A stretch of 5,602 bases of DNA, taken from the NCBI GenBank assembly GCA_035942915.1, contig DASZCR010000180.1:1-5602 (forward strand). Reading direction: 5' to 3'. The stretch comes from DASZCR01 sp035942915. Lineage in GTDB: Bacteria; Acidobacteriota; Blastocatellia; Pyrinomonadales; Pyrinomonadaceae. Shown here piece after piece: positions 1-5,543 of the stretch. The notes below the pieces were generated by a model. That model saw nothing but the letters and a program-made list of their open reading frames with translations, did no database searches and was not told where the DNA came from. The translations under genes and the position numbers were made by a program. Position 1 is the stretch's first letter. Each line of letters opens with the position of its first letter.

Positions 1-440
1 TGTTCGAGGTCTTCGGGGACACCTGCGAAGTCGTGATGCGAGAGGAGCACGCCGCAAGTCTTGCTCACCTCGTCAATCTGTCGCTCGTCGTCGAAGTCGA
101 GTTCGATGTCGGCGAAGTCGGGCGCGTGTGTTTCGCCTTCGTGCTCGAAGGTGAGACGGCGACGGAAGCTTCGTCGCTCATCGTCTCGGAGCGCGCTGTG
201 GCCTCCTTCGGTGTCGGGGCGAAAGGTGAGGATGAAGGGGCGCGTCCGCGCGGCCAGCAGCGCGCCGAGTTGCGCGCGCGCCGCCGCTCGTTCCCCCTCG
301 TCCAGACAGTCCAGACGCAACTCGACGATGTCGCCTGCCTGCGCGGCGCGTGCGACGGCGTCGGCCAGTTCGCTCGCACGCCGCACGCAGACCGGGACGC
401 AGACGCGCACGGGTGGCGCGGGCGGTTGCGCGGCCAGCAT
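1..440 (-). CDS. aroD: Type I 3-dehydroquinate dehydratase, N-terminal part (cut by window edge)
   Basis: This enzyme converts 3-dehydroquinate to 3-dehydroshikimate in the cytosolic shikimate pathway, through a Schiff base. I translated 146 residues by hand with no stop. Family landmarks appear in order: VCVPV (13-17, first barrel strand), GDIVELRLDCL (36-46, substrate-binding Glu40 and Arg42), TFRPDTEGG (72-80), an ER..F segment (88-92), DIELDF (111-116) and SHHDF (134-138). His136 matches the catalytic His143 of E. coli AroD. The Schiff-base lysine lies beyond the left edge. Monofunctional AroD has about 230-250 residues. Fusions to shikimate dehydrogenase (AroDE) also exist, and the window cannot tell which this is. 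I chose ATG at 440; an in-frame GTG at 464 is an alternative. Neither has a clear Shine-Dalgarno, so translation may depend on the upstream gene, which ends at 484. Family is confident; start and full length are not. Confidence 0.9.
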   Translation of the reverse strand, partial: MLAAQPPAPPVRVCVPVCVRRASELADAVARAAQAGDIVELRLDCLDEGERAAARAQLGALLAARTRPFILTFRPDTEGGHSALRDDERRSFRRRLTFEHEGETHAPDFADIELDFDDERQIDEVSKTCGVLLSHHDFAGVPEDLE

Positions 441-483
441 CGCGGGTATGAGGATGTCTATCACGCCGGAAGGAGTTTTTGAC

Positions 484-1038
484 TTAAACGTCTTTCGGCG
501 CGCGCTCTTCGCGGACGCCGAGGTGGCGCGTCGTGCCTTCGGTGACGCTCGCAGGGGGCGTGTAAAATTCCGAGTCGGCGCGCGGGGGCAGTTCCGCGCC
601 GCGCCCTGTCTGCGGGAACGAGACCGGCGTGGGACTCAAGTGCGGCGCTGCCAGCCCGCGCCGTTTCTCCTCGTGCATGATGCGGATGTAGCGGCCGACG
701 CCCTCGCCGAGACAGGCCAGCGAAGGGATGATGAACCAGACCCAAATCATGAAACCGGGGCGAAAGAAGAGCAGCCCTGTGAGGAAGACTATCAGGAAAG
801 CCAGTCCGAGAAAGATGCTGCTGATGGCGCTCTCGATGCCCTTGCCCGCGCCCTTCTTCCGGCCGCGTCGCCGCTTCCTGCCCTCGTCGTCATCGTCGAG
901 CGATTCGTCTTCGACGTGAGATAGTTGTTGCGCCAGATGGCCGCTCAGAACCTGCGGCACAAGGCTGATGTCCGTGCCACACGCGCGACAGAACCTCGCG
1001 TTCTCCGCATTCTGCGTCGCACACTTCGGACAAAACAT
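484..1038 (-). CDS. Zinc-ribbon membrane protein, function unknown
   Basis: This is a 184-residue protein. It opens with a zinc ribbon, CPKC at 3-6 and CRAC at 17-20 (CX2C-X10-CX2C), the form common in short bacterial zinc-ribbon proteins. A linker follows, acidic at 43-52 (EDESLDDDDE) and then strongly basic at 54-66. Two hydrophobic segments at about 72-92 and 96-113 look like a transmembrane hairpin. By the positive-inside rule the basic linker would place the zinc ribbon in the cytoplasm. The tail from about 120 is polar and Pro-rich and looks disordered. The start is well supported: AGGAG lies 7 nt before the ATG. It sits 45 bp after rlmB and just before aroD, so it is probably in the same transcript. 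I see no catalytic motif. The zinc ribbon may bind protein or nucleic acid; this is not shown by the sequence. Confidence 0.85.
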   Translation of the reverse strand: MFCPKCATQNAENARFCRACGTDISLVPQVLSGHLAQQLSHVEDESLDDDDEGRKRRRGRKKGAGKGIESAISSIFLGLAFLIVFLTGLLFFRPGFMIWVWFIIPSLACLGEGVGRYIRIMHEEKRRGLAAPHLSPTPVSFPQTGRGAELPPRADSEFYTPPASVTEGTTRHLGVREERAPKDV

Positions 1039-1083
1039 AGCTCGTCTCCTCTCGCCTCACTCCGTTCCCAATGCTTTCAACTC

Positions 1084-1998
1084 TCAACCGTCGTCAGCCG
1101 TCTCTCCGCCCGACACACGTTCAATGCTGTACGCCCCTGCACGCGCAGCGGTTCGCTGTCTGACTGCTTCGTAGAGCACGATTCCGGCCGCCACAGAGAC
1201 GTTCAGGGATGAGATGCGCCCGCGCAGCGGGACGCGCACGAGCACGTCGCAACGCTCGCGCACAAGTCGTCTCAGTCCCGCCCCTTCGCCGCCGAGCAGC
1301 AGCGCGCACGGCTGTCGCCAGTCCCACTCCGTATAGTCCTGCACGGCGTCGGCTGCCGTCCCGACCGTCCAGACGCCCTGCTCCTTCAACTCCTCGACGA
1401 GTCGCGCGACGTTCGTCGTGCGCGCCACCGGCACGTATTCGAGCGCACCGGCCGCCGCTTTCGCCACCGTCTCCGTGAGTCCGGCCGCGCGTCTCTCCGG
1501 CACGAAGACGCCGTGCGCGCCCGCGCACTCGGCCGTCCTGATAATCGCGCCGAGGTTGCGCGGGTCTTCGACTCCGTCGAGCACGACGGCCAGCGGTTCG
1601 TCGGCCGTGCCCTTGCGCGCCGCAAGCTGTGCCAGCAGTTCTTCCGTCGAGAGATAACGCGCCGCCGCGACCGTCGCCACGACGCCCTGATGATTCGCAC
1701 CGACCGGCGCGACGCGCTGCACCTCCGCGCGCGGCACGCGCCTGACGGGAACGCCCGCCGCGCGCGCCAACTCGAACAACTCGCGCAGACGATGTTCGTG
1801 CGCCCCTTCGGCTACCGTGAGGCGCTCGACCGGGCGACTCCCGGCGCGTAAGAGTTCGAGCACCGGCAGTAGACCGTAGACGTGCGCGCCGTCGTCCTCC
1901 ACCGTCTCGCGCTGACGCACAGGACGCGGCCTCTCATCATGCGCCTCTCGCGGCGCACGCTCGCGCGTCGCGCGTTCGTTCCTGCGGTCGCGTCTCAT
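1084..1998 (-). CDS. rlmB: RlmB/TrmH-family 23S rRNA guanosine-2'-O-methyltransferase
   Basis: This is a 304-residue SPOUT-class RNA 2'-O-methyltransferase. RlmB of E. coli methylates G2251 in the P-loop of 23S rRNA using S-adenosylmethionine. The first 36 residues form a very charged, Arg-rich extension that may aid RNA binding. The substrate-binding domain spans about 40-112 (YGLLPVLELLRAG at 41-53, NHQGVVATV at 102-110). The trefoil-knot catalytic domain follows, with motif 1 at 141-160 (NLGAIIRTAE, Arg154), motif 2 LLLGGEGAGL at 233-242 (Glu238) and motif 3 SSLNVSVAAGIVLYEAVRQR at 263-282 (Asn266). These align closely with E. coli RlmB. The frame stays open upstream to 2295, but I chose ATG at 1998. 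It overlaps the previous gene's stop as ATGA, and the extension would only shadow that gene. RlmB is the best call; another TrmH-family target RNA cannot be excluded. Confidence 0.9.
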   Translation of the reverse strand: MRRDRRNERATRERAPREAHDERPRPVRQRETVEDDGAHVYGLLPVLELLRAGSRPVERLTVAEGAHEHRLRELFELARAAGVPVRRVPRAEVQRVAPVGANHQGVVATVAAARYLSTEELLAQLAARKGTADEPLAVVLDGVEDPRNLGAIIRTAECAGAHGVFVPERRAAGLTETVAKAAAGALEYVPVARTTNVARLVEELKEQGVWTVGTAADAVQDYTEWDWRQPCALLLGGEGAGLRRLVRERCDVLVRVPLRGRISSLNVSVAAGIVLYEAVRQRTAARAGAYSIERVSGGETADDG

Positions 1999-3053
1999 CC
2001 CTCTCTCGTCTCGTTGCGTCGGCGCAGTTCGAGCCTGTAGAGCAACCGCGCATAACGCGTGAACTGCGCCTCGTTCGTCACGAGCGTCACGGCCTCGACG
2101 TTGAACTTGCCGGGACGCTCGCGCCGCAAGCCGCCCGACGCCGTCCGCTCCGCCGCAGGCCACGCCGCTTCGACGTGTCGTCTCAGGCGCCCATAGCTCT
2201 CGTCGAATCGCGCGCGCGTCGCGCGTCGGCGCAACGCCTCGCCGAGCGCCACGAAGTTTTCCCGCGCGAGCAGACTTTTGTCTGCGCCGAGGCAAGAGTA
2301 GTCGAAGCCGTCGGCCGCGATGCGCCAGTGGGTTGCGCCCTCAGTTGAAGCCTGCGCCGCGAAGATGTCGAGCACCGCTTCATCCGCAAACGTCTCGCGC
2401 GTGTCGGCCACCTCGACGCCGCGCTTCAACACACCCGGCCGCTCCTCGACCTCCGCGCGACGCTGGAAGATGCGCCCTGCGACCAACAGCACGACATGCT
2501 CCCAGACCATCCTCAGAGGCTCGCTCTGCCCGACCGCCCAACCGTCGAGCGTCGCTTCGCCGAATTCCACCTTGCGCACGCGCGTCGGCGACGTTTTCCC
2601 GCCGAGAAGCGCCTCGTCGCTCAACACTTCCGCAGTTACTCCGTGCGCGCCGAGCCTGCGCGCAATCAACTCGGCTTCCGCGCACGTCGCCACGCGCACG
2701 AGCGGCAACGCGCAACCTGCCGACAGCACTTCGCGCAACGCTCCGGCCTCGCGTCGCAACAACGCCGCCGCCTCTTCGATTGAAGCATCGGCCGACGCCG
2801 ACAGTGCGACGACGCTGAAGCCCTGCGCGTGTTCTTCCAACGGCTTGAGTTCAGGACGACGAAAGGCCTCAGTCGCTTCGTTCGACGGCAGCGGCGCGCC
2901 GCAGTAGAGACAGTTCAGCCGCGTCGGCGGATTGGCGCGCAGACACTTCTCGCAGGCCGTCATCTGCTCGGCCGTGTAACCGCGCGGCTCGCTCTTGAGC
3001 GGCGCGAAGTCTTCGTGCAGGTTGAAAGGAAAGTCTCGCTTTTCGTCCGTCAA
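1995..3053 (-). CDS. Zinc-ribbon protein of unknown function, 352 residues
   Basis: I do not recognise this family with certainty. Near the N-terminus is a zinc ribbon, CEKC at 34-37 and CLYC at 48-51 (CX2C-X10-CX2C), preceded by about 30 polar residues. Residues 78-150 alternate strand- and helix-like stretches. The part around LVRVATCAEAELIARRLGAH (118-137) resembles the ferredoxin-like fold of DUF2007-type proteins, but this is a weak impression. Other notable stretches are WEHVVLLVAGRIFQRR (184-199), HWRIAADGFDYSCLG (242-256) and an Arg-rich C-terminus (333-350). There is no signal peptide or clear transmembrane helix, so it is probably cytoplasmic. The start is TTG, supported by GGAG 8 nt upstream and an in-frame TGA further upstream. 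Its stop overlaps the rlmB start (ATGA), so the two are probably translationally coupled, hinting at a shared role with RNA or ribosomes. Confidence 0.82.
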   Translation of the reverse strand: MTDEKRDFPFNLHEDFAPLKSEPRGYTAEQMTACEKCLRANPPTRLNCLYCGAPLPSNEATEAFRRPELKPLEEHAQGFSVVALSASADASIEEAAALLRREAGALREVLSAGCALPLVRVATCAEAELIARRLGAHGVTAEVLSDEALLGGKTSPTRVRKVEFGEATLDGWAVGQSEPLRMVWEHVVLLVAGRIFQRRAEVEERPGVLKRGVEVADTRETFADEAVLDIFAAQASTEGATHWRIAADGFDYSCLGADKSLLARENFVALGEALRRRATRARFDESYGRLRRHVEAAWPAAERTASGGLRRERPGKFNVEAVTLVTNEAQFTRYARLLYRLELRRRNETREG

Positions 3054-3061
3054 GGTCTGTG

Positions 3062-3065
3062 CTCC
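3062..3065 (-). promoter_or_regulatory. Shine-Dalgarno supporting a TTG start
   Basis: GGAG on the minus strand lies 8 nt before the TTG at 3053. There is no ATG between it and the in-frame TGA just upstream, so it decides the start of the 352-residue zinc-ribbon gene. Confidence 0.6.
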
Positions 3066-3103
3066 GAATGGCGCGGCGCGCAGCCATAAACGCCTTCAAG
3101 CCG

Positions 3104-3131
3104 TTGCTCGCGCCGTTCGATTCAGTATAAT
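3104..3131 (+). promoter_or_regulatory. Sigma-70-like promoter for the lipoprotein gene
   Basis: A perfect -10 hexamer TATAAT lies at 3126-3131. TTGCTC at 3104-3109, with a 16-nt spacer, can serve as a partial -35 (TTG matches). Transcription would start near 3138, giving a leader of about 74 nt before the ATG at 3212. The hexamer stands out in otherwise GC-rich DNA. The -35 is weak, so confidence is moderate. Confidence 0.5.
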
Positions 3132-3156
3132 CTTCTTCGCCGCTTCTCCCTAACAA
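3124..3156 (-). promoter_or_regulatory. Possible opposing promoter for the minus-strand cluster
   Basis: On the minus strand TATACT (3129 to 3124, five of six matches to TATAAT) shares four bases with the plus-strand -10. The nearest -35-like hexamer is TTGTTA (3156 to 3151), but the 21-nt spacer is longer than normal. The four-gene minus-strand cluster needs a promoter somewhere in 3054-3211, and this is the best candidate I can see. Confidence 0.22.
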
Positions 3157-3211
3157 CTTTATTCGGCGCTGCACACTCTTTAGTTTCGACGCTTCGCACT
3201 TCGGACGCACG

Positions 3212-4111
3212 ATGACCGCCAGACCATCTCAGCCGTATGCACTCGGCCTCGCCTGCGTCGCGCTCGCCCTCTGCCTGAGCGCCTGCGCCGCCGCGCGCAA
3301 CCCCGAAGCCGGACGCCCGCGCGGCAACGAAGCGCCTTACCCGGTCGTGCTCGGCGCAAGCGAAGAGCGGCGCGCACAATCTCTCGCCACTTGGTCGTTG
3401 CTTGCACGCACGGCCGGAGCGACCAATCCGCCCGCGCCCGAACTGCGCCCCATCACGGCGACGCTCGACGCGCTGCCCGATGCCCTGAACGTTCCTCTGC
3501 GTCTGCCGCAGGTCGGCGGCGACGAAACGGCCGAGCCGAGCGAAGAGGAACAGCGCGAGTCTCTCCGGCGTTTCATCGCTTCGGCCGCGCCGCTGCTCGG
3601 CGTCGTCAAGACGGAGGTCTCGCTCGTCGAGCGCGTTGACCTCCCCAACGGCACGCGCCGCGCGCTCTATCGCCAGAACCCCTTCGACCTCCCGCTGCGC
3701 GGCGGCTACGGCGACATCGAGATTCTCTACACACCAGACCGACGCATCATCAGTCTCAGGAGCACGGCCATCCCCGACACCGAACGCCTGCGCCGCGCAC
3801 TCACAACAGCCCGCCAGCAACAGGTTGTGCTCACGCCCGACAAGGCGACGCCCCCGCTCGCCGGTCGCCTCGTCAACTTCACCGACGCCGCAGGACGCGC
3901 GCAGTCATACACCATCACCGCGTCCGACCAACTGACCGCGCGCGAGTTGGTCGTCTATCCAGTCCGCCCGGAAACCGACCCCAATTCACTCGAACTGCGT
4001 CTCGCGTGGGAGGTCGCGGTGGGACGCGCAGGGTCGCCCTTAGTCGTCTACGTCGATGCCGTGCGCGGCGAACCGCTCGGCGCTTCCGCCCCGGTCGCGT
4101 CGCAGCCTTGA
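3212..4111 (+). CDS. Predicted lipoprotein, PepSY/FTP-like C-terminal half
   Basis: This is a 299-residue exported protein. Its N-terminus is a type II signal peptide: a short basic region, a hydrophobic core at about 9-22 and the lipobox LSAC at 22-25. Cys25 would be lipidated after signal peptidase II cleavage. Residues 26-110 are Pro/Ala-rich and probably flexible. From about 115 the protein looks folded: a helix (116-127), paired strands at 135-155, GDIEILYTPDRRIISLRS (167-184), a helix at 189-202 and a final AWEVAV...VVYVDAVRGEPLG (265-290). That ending resembles PepSY and FTP (thermolysin-propeptide) modules, where such hairpins cover protease active sites. This is a fold impression only. 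No protease gene is nearby and no catalytic motif is visible. The Shine-Dalgarno is weak (CGGACG). The gene stands alone behind its own likely promoter, with a hairpin after its stop. Confidence 0.83.
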   Translation: MTARPSQPYALGLACVALALCLSACAAARNPEAGRPRGNEAPYPVVLGASEERRAQSLATWSLLARTAGATNPPAPELRPITATLDALPDALNVPLRLPQVGGDETAEPSEEEQRESLRRFIASAAPLLGVVKTEVSLVERVDLPNGTRRALYRQNPFDLPLRGGYGDIEILYTPDRRIISLRSTAIPDTERLRRALTTARQQQVVLTPDKATPPLAGRLVNFTDAAGRAQSYTITASDQLTARELVVYPVRPETDPNSLELRLAWEVAVGRAGSPLVVYVDAVRGEPLGASAPVASQP

Positions 4112-4119
4112 GACTTCTT

Positions 4120-4158
4120 TGCCGCTTTTAACTTGACCTCTCAAGCCCGGCAGCGGCA
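4120..4158 (+). terminator. Two-tier hairpin after the lipoprotein gene
   Basis: TGCCGCT (4120-4126) pairs with AGCGGCA (4152-4158). Between them CTTGA (4132-4136) pairs with TCAAG (4141-4145) around a CCTC loop, so the two stems stack with an internal loop. It begins 9 nt after the lipoprotein stop codon. No T-run follows, so a classic intrinsic terminator is not supported. It may end transcription with Rho or protect the 3' end of the mRNA. The rest of the gap to the next gene (4159-4215) is AT-rich by local standards and probably holds that gene's promoter, but I cannot place confident boxes. Confidence 0.3.
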
Positions 4159-4215
4159 TCCTAGAGACCCTCACAGATATTTGAAAGTTCGACTATTAAA
4201 CTTAAACGGGGTGTT

Positions 4216-5061
4216 ATGACTCTTATGCATTTTGATCCGACGAACAACATTTCTTGGCAGTTAGGCTACAGAGGCAGGGTGGCGGTTTTCATCGACGGCA
4301 ACAACCTTTTCCACGCGGCACGCTTCCACAACATCGACATCGACTACAACAAACTCCTGCGCGTCCTGCTGGGCGACGGGCGTTTGCTGCGCGCATTTTT
4401 CTACACGGGCGTTGATGTCGGCGCGGAACGCCAGCAGGGCTTTCTGCTCTGGATGCGGCGCAACGGCTTCCGCGTCGTCCACAAAGAACTCAAGACCTTC
4501 TACGACGGCACGCGCAAGGCCAACCTCGACGTAGAAATCGCCGTCGATATGCTCTCTCTTGCAGGGCGCTACGATACGGCCGTCCTCGTCTCCGGCGACG
4601 AGGACTTCGTCTATGCCGTCAACGCCGTCGCCTACAAGGGCTGCCGCGTCGAGGTCGCGGGCTTTCGCTCGAACACCGCGCCGAAGCTCATCGACGTGGC
4701 CGACTACTTCATCGACCTCGGCGAAATCGCCGACAAGGTGCGCAAAGAGGTCACGCACGGCTCGCGCTACTACGACCACCACCCGAACGAGGAACAGCCC
4801 TCCACGTCCTACGTCGCGCCGGGCGACTCGCAGCATCCGAACGACATCGACGCGCACGGCAGCAACCACAGCAACGGCGGGCAACACAACCATCAACAGC
4901 CGCCCGCGCGTCAAGCCTCGCGCAACTCGCACCCGACCGGCAACCATCACGACAACTACGCCGAGCCGGTCGAACACGTCATGTCCGACCCTGACGCCGC
5001 GCCGAAGTCACAACGCTTCAAGTCCGACTCCGACTTCATCCGCGTCACGGACGACCAATGA
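4216..5061 (+). CDS. NYN-domain (LabA/DUF88) putative ribonuclease with His/Asn-rich tail
   Basis: This is a 281-residue protein. The NYN domain, a PIN-like metal-dependent RNase fold, fills about 20-170. It shows VAVFIDGNNLFHAA (22-35, Asp27 and Asn30), FFYTGVD (61-67), KANLDVEIAVDML (101-113, Asp105 and Asp111), VLVSGDEDF (123-131, Asp128 and Asp130) and CRVEVAGF (143-150). These acidic residues match the metal-binding positions of LabA/DUF88 proteins, so an active nuclease is likely, though its substrate is unknown. LabA of Synechococcus acts in circadian output, but no such role follows here. From about 180 to 250 the tail is rich in His, Asn, Gln and Ser and looks disordered; the C-terminus is acidic and charged. 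I chose ATG at 4216, after a weak GGGGTG; ATG at 4225 is possible. The heptamer repeat begins 5 bp after its stop. Confidence 0.88.
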   Translation: MTLMHFDPTNNISWQLGYRGRVAVFIDGNNLFHAARFHNIDIDYNKLLRVLLGDGRLLRAFFYTGVDVGAERQQGFLLWMRRNGFRVVHKELKTFYDGTRKANLDVEIAVDMLSLAGRYDTAVLVSGDEDFVYAVNAVAYKGCRVEVAGFRSNTAPKLIDVADYFIDLGEIADKVRKEVTHGSRYYDHHPNEEQPSTSYVAPGDSQHPNDIDAHGSNHSNGGQHNHQQPPARQASRNSHPTGNHHDNYAEPVEHVMSDPDAAPKSQRFKSDSDFIRVTDDQ

Positions 5062-5065
5062 ATTA

Positions 5066-5152
5066 AGTGATGGGTAATAGGTGATAAGTGATAAGTGATA
5101 GGAGAAACCCTCCTTCTTATCATCCATCACCTATCACTCATCACCTATCACC
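5066..5152. repeat. Inverted array of five plus five heptamers
   Basis: The left arm (5066-5100) is five tandem 7-mers of the form RGTRATR: AGTGATG, GGTAATA, GGTGATA, AGTGATA, AGTGATA. The right arm (5118-5152) is five 7-mers of the inverted form YATCAYY: TATCATC, CATCACC, TATCACT, CATCACC, TATCACC. Aligned as a hairpin, about 26 of 35 positions pair, more if G-U pairs are allowed. The 17-nt centre holds its own small stem, GGAG (5101-5104) with CTCC (5110-5113). It fills almost the whole gap between the NYN and DUF2203 genes. It may be a dispersed intergenic repeat, a terminator-like structure or a protein-binding array. Confidence 0.8.
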
Positions 5153-5158
5153 GTTCTT

Positions 5159-5536
5159 ATGAAGCTGTTCAGCGTCGAAGAGGCCAACGCTTTGCTGCCG
5201 ACGGTGCGTCGCATCGCGCAGGCGATACAGCGCGCACACTCGCGTCTGAAGGCTTCGCAGTCTGCGGCGCGAGAGGCGGCAGAGGCAGCCGCGCAGGGCG
5301 GCGGCGGGATGCCGGACGGCGCGCTCTACGTCGAGGCGCTCGTCGCGCTGGCCGAACGCACGGGCGAACTCGAAGCGCTCGGCGTCCAGTTGAAAGACTT
5401 CGAGCGTGGGCTAGTTGACTTCCCTTCGCTGCGCGAGGGGCGCGTCGTTCTGCTCTGCTGGCAACTCGGCGAGGGCGACCGCGTCGAGTGGTGGCATGAA
5501 ACCGAGGCGGGCTTTGCCGGTCGCCAACCGCTCTAG
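5159..5536 (+). CDS. DUF2203 family protein
   Basis: This 125-residue protein matches the DUF2203 family in length and layout; its function is not known. It opens with LFSVEEANALLPTVRRIAQA (3-22), the typical N-terminus. An Ala/Gln-rich helical stretch with a GGGG break at 47-50 follows, then a second helix at 56-73. The conserved core is GVQLKDFERGLVDFP (75-89), LREGR (91-95), LLCWQLGE (98-105) and the ending WWHETEAGFAGRQPL (111-125). There is no signal peptide or membrane segment, so it is probably a small helical cytoplasmic protein. The start fits the family well, yet no Shine-Dalgarno precedes it: only 6 nt separate the ATG from the heptamer repeat. An internal Met at 51 is too late to be the start. 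The stop at 5536 is 7 nt before the next possible ATG. Confidence 0.9.
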   Translation: MKLFSVEEANALLPTVRRIAQAIQRAHSRLKASQSAAREAAEAAAQGGGGMPDGALYVEALVALAERTGELEALGVQLKDFERGLVDFPSLREGRVVLLCWQLGEGDRVEWWHETEAGFAGRQPL

Positions 5537-5543
5537 ACGAACG

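Noticed and set aside
61..924. Long plus-strand open frame of 287 codons
   Set aside because: It is antisense to aroD and the zinc-ribbon membrane protein, both of which have clear family motifs. Its composition (Arg/Ser/Ala-rich) is typical of a high-GC shadow frame.
1999..2295. N-terminal extension of the rlmB frame by 99 codons
   Set aside because: It lies wholly inside the upstream zinc-ribbon gene, is Arg-rich shadow sequence, and the ATG at 1998 with its ATGA overlap is the natural start.
2320..2907. Plus-strand open frames opposite the 352-residue gene
   Set aside because: Ser/Ala/Arg-rich shadow frames with no motif. The minus-strand frame has a zinc ribbon, a Shine-Dalgarno and a coupled downstream gene.
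3122..3820. Minus-strand open frame of 232 codons
   Set aside because: It is antisense to the lipoprotein gene, whose signal peptide and lipobox are convincing, and it has no recognisable motif.
4181..4199. TTGAAA and TATTAA as a promoter for the NYN gene
   Set aside because: The hexamers are only 7 nt apart, far from the usual 16-18 nt, so they cannot act together. The promoter probably lies in this AT-rich patch but I cannot define it.
4261..4977. Minus-strand open frame of 238 codons
   Set aside because: It is the mirror of the NYN gene. Its Val/Asp-rich composition is the complement of that gene's codons.
5108..5115. CCCTCCTT in the centre of the heptamer element resembles the 3' end of 16S rRNA (anti-Shine-Dalgarno)
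   Set aside because: It is too short to mean much, and part of it is explained by pairing with GGAG at 5101-5104.
5066..5152. CRISPR-like repeat array
   Set aside because: The units are 7 nt and contiguous with no spacers, and the second half is inverted. This is not CRISPR architecture.
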